From Bacillota bacterium (lineage in GTDB: Bacteria; Bacillota; UBA4882; UBA8346), in the NCBI GenBank assembly GCA_023401925.1, contig JAEXDA010000006.1, forward strand, positions 1-64,000: a stretch of DNA of 64,000 bases, read 5' to 3'. Positions 62,657 through 64,000 of the stretch are shown here, piece after piece. Under the pieces are notes generated by a model. It had not been told where the DNA came from. It saw only the letters and a program-made list of their open reading frames with translations, and ran no database searches. Every line of letters starts with the position of its first letter. Position 1 is the first letter of the stretch. The position numbers and the translations under genes were made by a program.

Positions 62657-63365
62657 ATTACTTGAAATAAAAAACCACGGCGGGTTACTTTATTAGATGC
62701 CTAAAATTGTGGTCTACGGATTTTGATGGCTAATTTGGTTGACAGGGCAAAAGTATGGTTGATAATGTTCGGATATCGACAGTTTGAGTAAAATCGGTCA
62801 ACCCTCCAAATTGCTTCCTCCCTGAATGGAGGAACGAAGGTTTTGGCTTTGAAGTCTTAAAATCAAAGGGCCAGCAGAAGTACAGATGGGTTCTCATACG
62901 AGGGATGATACTGTGCCTATCTGAATGAGATGAATGAGGATTGGCCTAAATGCTGGAGTTAACATATTTCCGGTTTAGGGTATTTTATCGCTAATAAATG
63001 ATTGACGTTTTTGAGGACTACGGTGTTCAGGTAAATTACTATAGGTTATAAATCCGACCGTTGGAACCTATGGATTCTGCGGACTCTTAAAGAGTCCCGC
63101 TGGTTGTTGTAGGATAGGTAAGCTTATGTGGTGATTTTATCTGAAAGAATAAAAGAATATGCGAAAAGATTTGATCTGAGTGTTATTCAAAATGACTGTT
63201 TGAGAAAAAAGTGCAAAAACAGTCTCTCTCACAGAGATACCAGAATGTGTTTCGGACTCAAAGTCTGAAAGTATATTTCATCTTGTTATTGGAGGTCACT
63301 TGAAAAAATTATTAGGTGCTATTCTCAAAAATAAACTTTGTGATGCTTTTTATAAATTTCAAATA
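62657..63365. other. long non-coding region
   Basis: About 700 bases with no well-supported gene. Only a 45-codon frame at 63131-63268 looks somewhat protein-like. Confidence 0.45.
63131..63268 (+). CDS. possible small ORF
   Basis: From GTG 63131 a frame of 45 residues starts MILSERIKEYAKRFDLSVI, which resembles the N-terminus of iron-sulfur epoxyqueuosine-reductase-like proteins, then ends. No good ribosome binding site is visible. It is probably a gene fragment. Confidence 0.25.
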   Translation: MILSERIKEYAKRFDLSVIQNDCLRKKCKNSLSHRDTRMCFGLKV

Positions 63366-63395
63366 TTGACAAACGTATGTTCGTGTTGGTATAAT
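63366..63395 (+). promoter_or_regulatory. promoter with LexA/DinR-like box
   Basis: TTGACA (63366-63371) and TATAAT (63390-63395) are 18 bases apart. Between them lies CAAACGTATGTTCG (63370-63383), one mismatch from the Gram-positive SOS box CGAAC-N4-GTTCG. It would place the following gene under DNA-damage control. Confidence 0.65.
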
Positions 63396-63566
63396 AATTT
63401 TAGAGTAACCATAGGATTCCATGTAATGTTTACATATTTATAGTTATATAGTTATAGTGGAAAATATAAATGGAATTCATGGGGGAACTTAATAGAGGTA
63501 AAAATATAATTGTTAGAGAATAAAAAAGATTAATGCAAAAAAATTTATTTGAGGGAGGGGAGCGAG

Positions 63567-64000
63567 TTGAAAAAAGACAACAAGAATATGATTCAAACAC
63601 GCAAACAATTATTTGATTTTCTCCAATCTCAGATGCAGAATTCTTATGATGACCTTAATGAAAGCCAAAAACTTAATAAAGAAAATACATTAGTCAAAAG
63701 TTATATTTTAGAAGTCGATTTACCGGAAAATCCAAACAGTGATACTATTAAAGATTTTATTCAGAAGACATTTCAACCTCCTGGGGTAGAAAAATCTGCA
63801 TTAATCGTTTCTGCAAAAGATGAAGAAGGCCTGTTTGAGCTTTCTTGCAATTACGACGGGTCTCAAACTGGTCTTTTTATTGATACGAGTACGAATCAAC
63901 GATTTTGGCTTGCATTTTCTTTAAGTGGTGTTCGAAAAGTAGAAGGATGGTTGCATTATTTACTTCAAAGCCAACCACAATTCGATTTTGTTTGGCTTTG
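63567..64000 (+). CDS. hypothetical protein, 3' end outside the window
   Basis: A frame opens at TTG 63567, preceded by GAGGGAGGGG at a proper distance, and stays open for 144 codons to the window edge. The protein begins KKDNKNMIQTRKQLFDFLQS and later reads YILEVDLPENPNSDTIKDFIQK and SALIVSAKDEEGLFELSCN. I do not recognise it. A strong promoter with an SOS-type box lies about 170 bases upstream, so it may be DNA-damage-induced, perhaps as part of a repair or defence operon continuing to the right. Confidence 0.65.
   Translation, partial: MKKDNKNMIQTRKQLFDFLQSQMQNSYDDLNESQKLNKENTLVKSYILEVDLPENPNSDTIKDFIQKTFQPPGVEKSALIVSAKDEEGLFELSCNYDGSQTGLFIDTSTNQRFWLAFSLSGVRKVEGWLHYLLQSQPQFDFVWL

Overview
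The window looks like chromosome of an anaerobic, medium-GC member of the Bacillota. Evidence: strong AGGAGG-type ribosome binding sites, frequent GTG/TTG starts, and families typical of that phylum (YesN-like AraC response regulator, HxlR, DUF2935, LysR/EamA pair, GAF-type methionine sulfoxide reductase). Nitrogenase-like proteins point to anaerobic life. One periplasmic solute-binding protein has a Sec signal but no lipobox, which hints at a diderm (outer-membrane) lineage. The exact genus cannot be read from the sequence. The window holds many decayed genes, insertion sequence fragments and truncated duplicates, so most of it is accessory DNA.

Layout. 0.1-3.2 kb: a 3' fragment of ligD, a marR-SMR efflux operon, a broken VOC gene and a long inverted repeat. 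3.3-14.9 kb: a defence island with an ArdC-like antirestriction protein, a Pycsar-like operon (two class III nucleotidyl cyclases plus a PycTM-type membrane effector), a broken TIR-domain effector, a four-gene ABC-three-component (ABC-3C) operon with a restriction-nuclease-like protein, and an Abi_C/HEPN protein. 15-36 kb: a patchwork of stress and transport genes (duplicated fRMsr, DEAD-box helicase, LysR/EamA, HxlR with nitroreductase, old yellow enzyme and monooxygenase, two toxin-antitoxin loci, mannose-6-phosphate isomerase, MATE pump). It is interrupted by remnants of tyrosine recombinases and of IS5, IS1634 and IS256 transposases. A dispersed repeat here contains the 3' end of a tRNA-Pro gene, which suggests repeated integration at that tRNA.

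37-46 kb: a sulfur-looking region. A nitrogenase-like NifD/NifK pair with all P-cluster cysteines but no NifH nearby is followed by two cytosolic proteins of the SsuA/NMT1 fold. These carry the Cys-His-Arg triad of the sulfinate desulfinase DszB, and sit with a complete SsuABC-type importer. My inference is uptake and C-S bond cleavage of an organosulfur compound.

47-59.4 kb: a signalling region. It holds a V4R sensor protein, a very large dual-kinase hybrid histidine kinase, a SARP-type response regulator, two chemotaxis receptors, a GGDEF diguanylate cyclase and an HD-GYP phosphodiesterase. Three 18-bp sites built as two TGAACAT-like heptamers with 11-bp periodicity, the layout recognised by SARP regulators, lie in the two divergent promoter regions and may tie the module together. 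59.9-64 kb: full-length LigD (phosphoesterase-ligase-polymerase), a degenerate 42-bp tandem repeat, and a gene running off the end behind a promoter with a LexA/DinR-like box.
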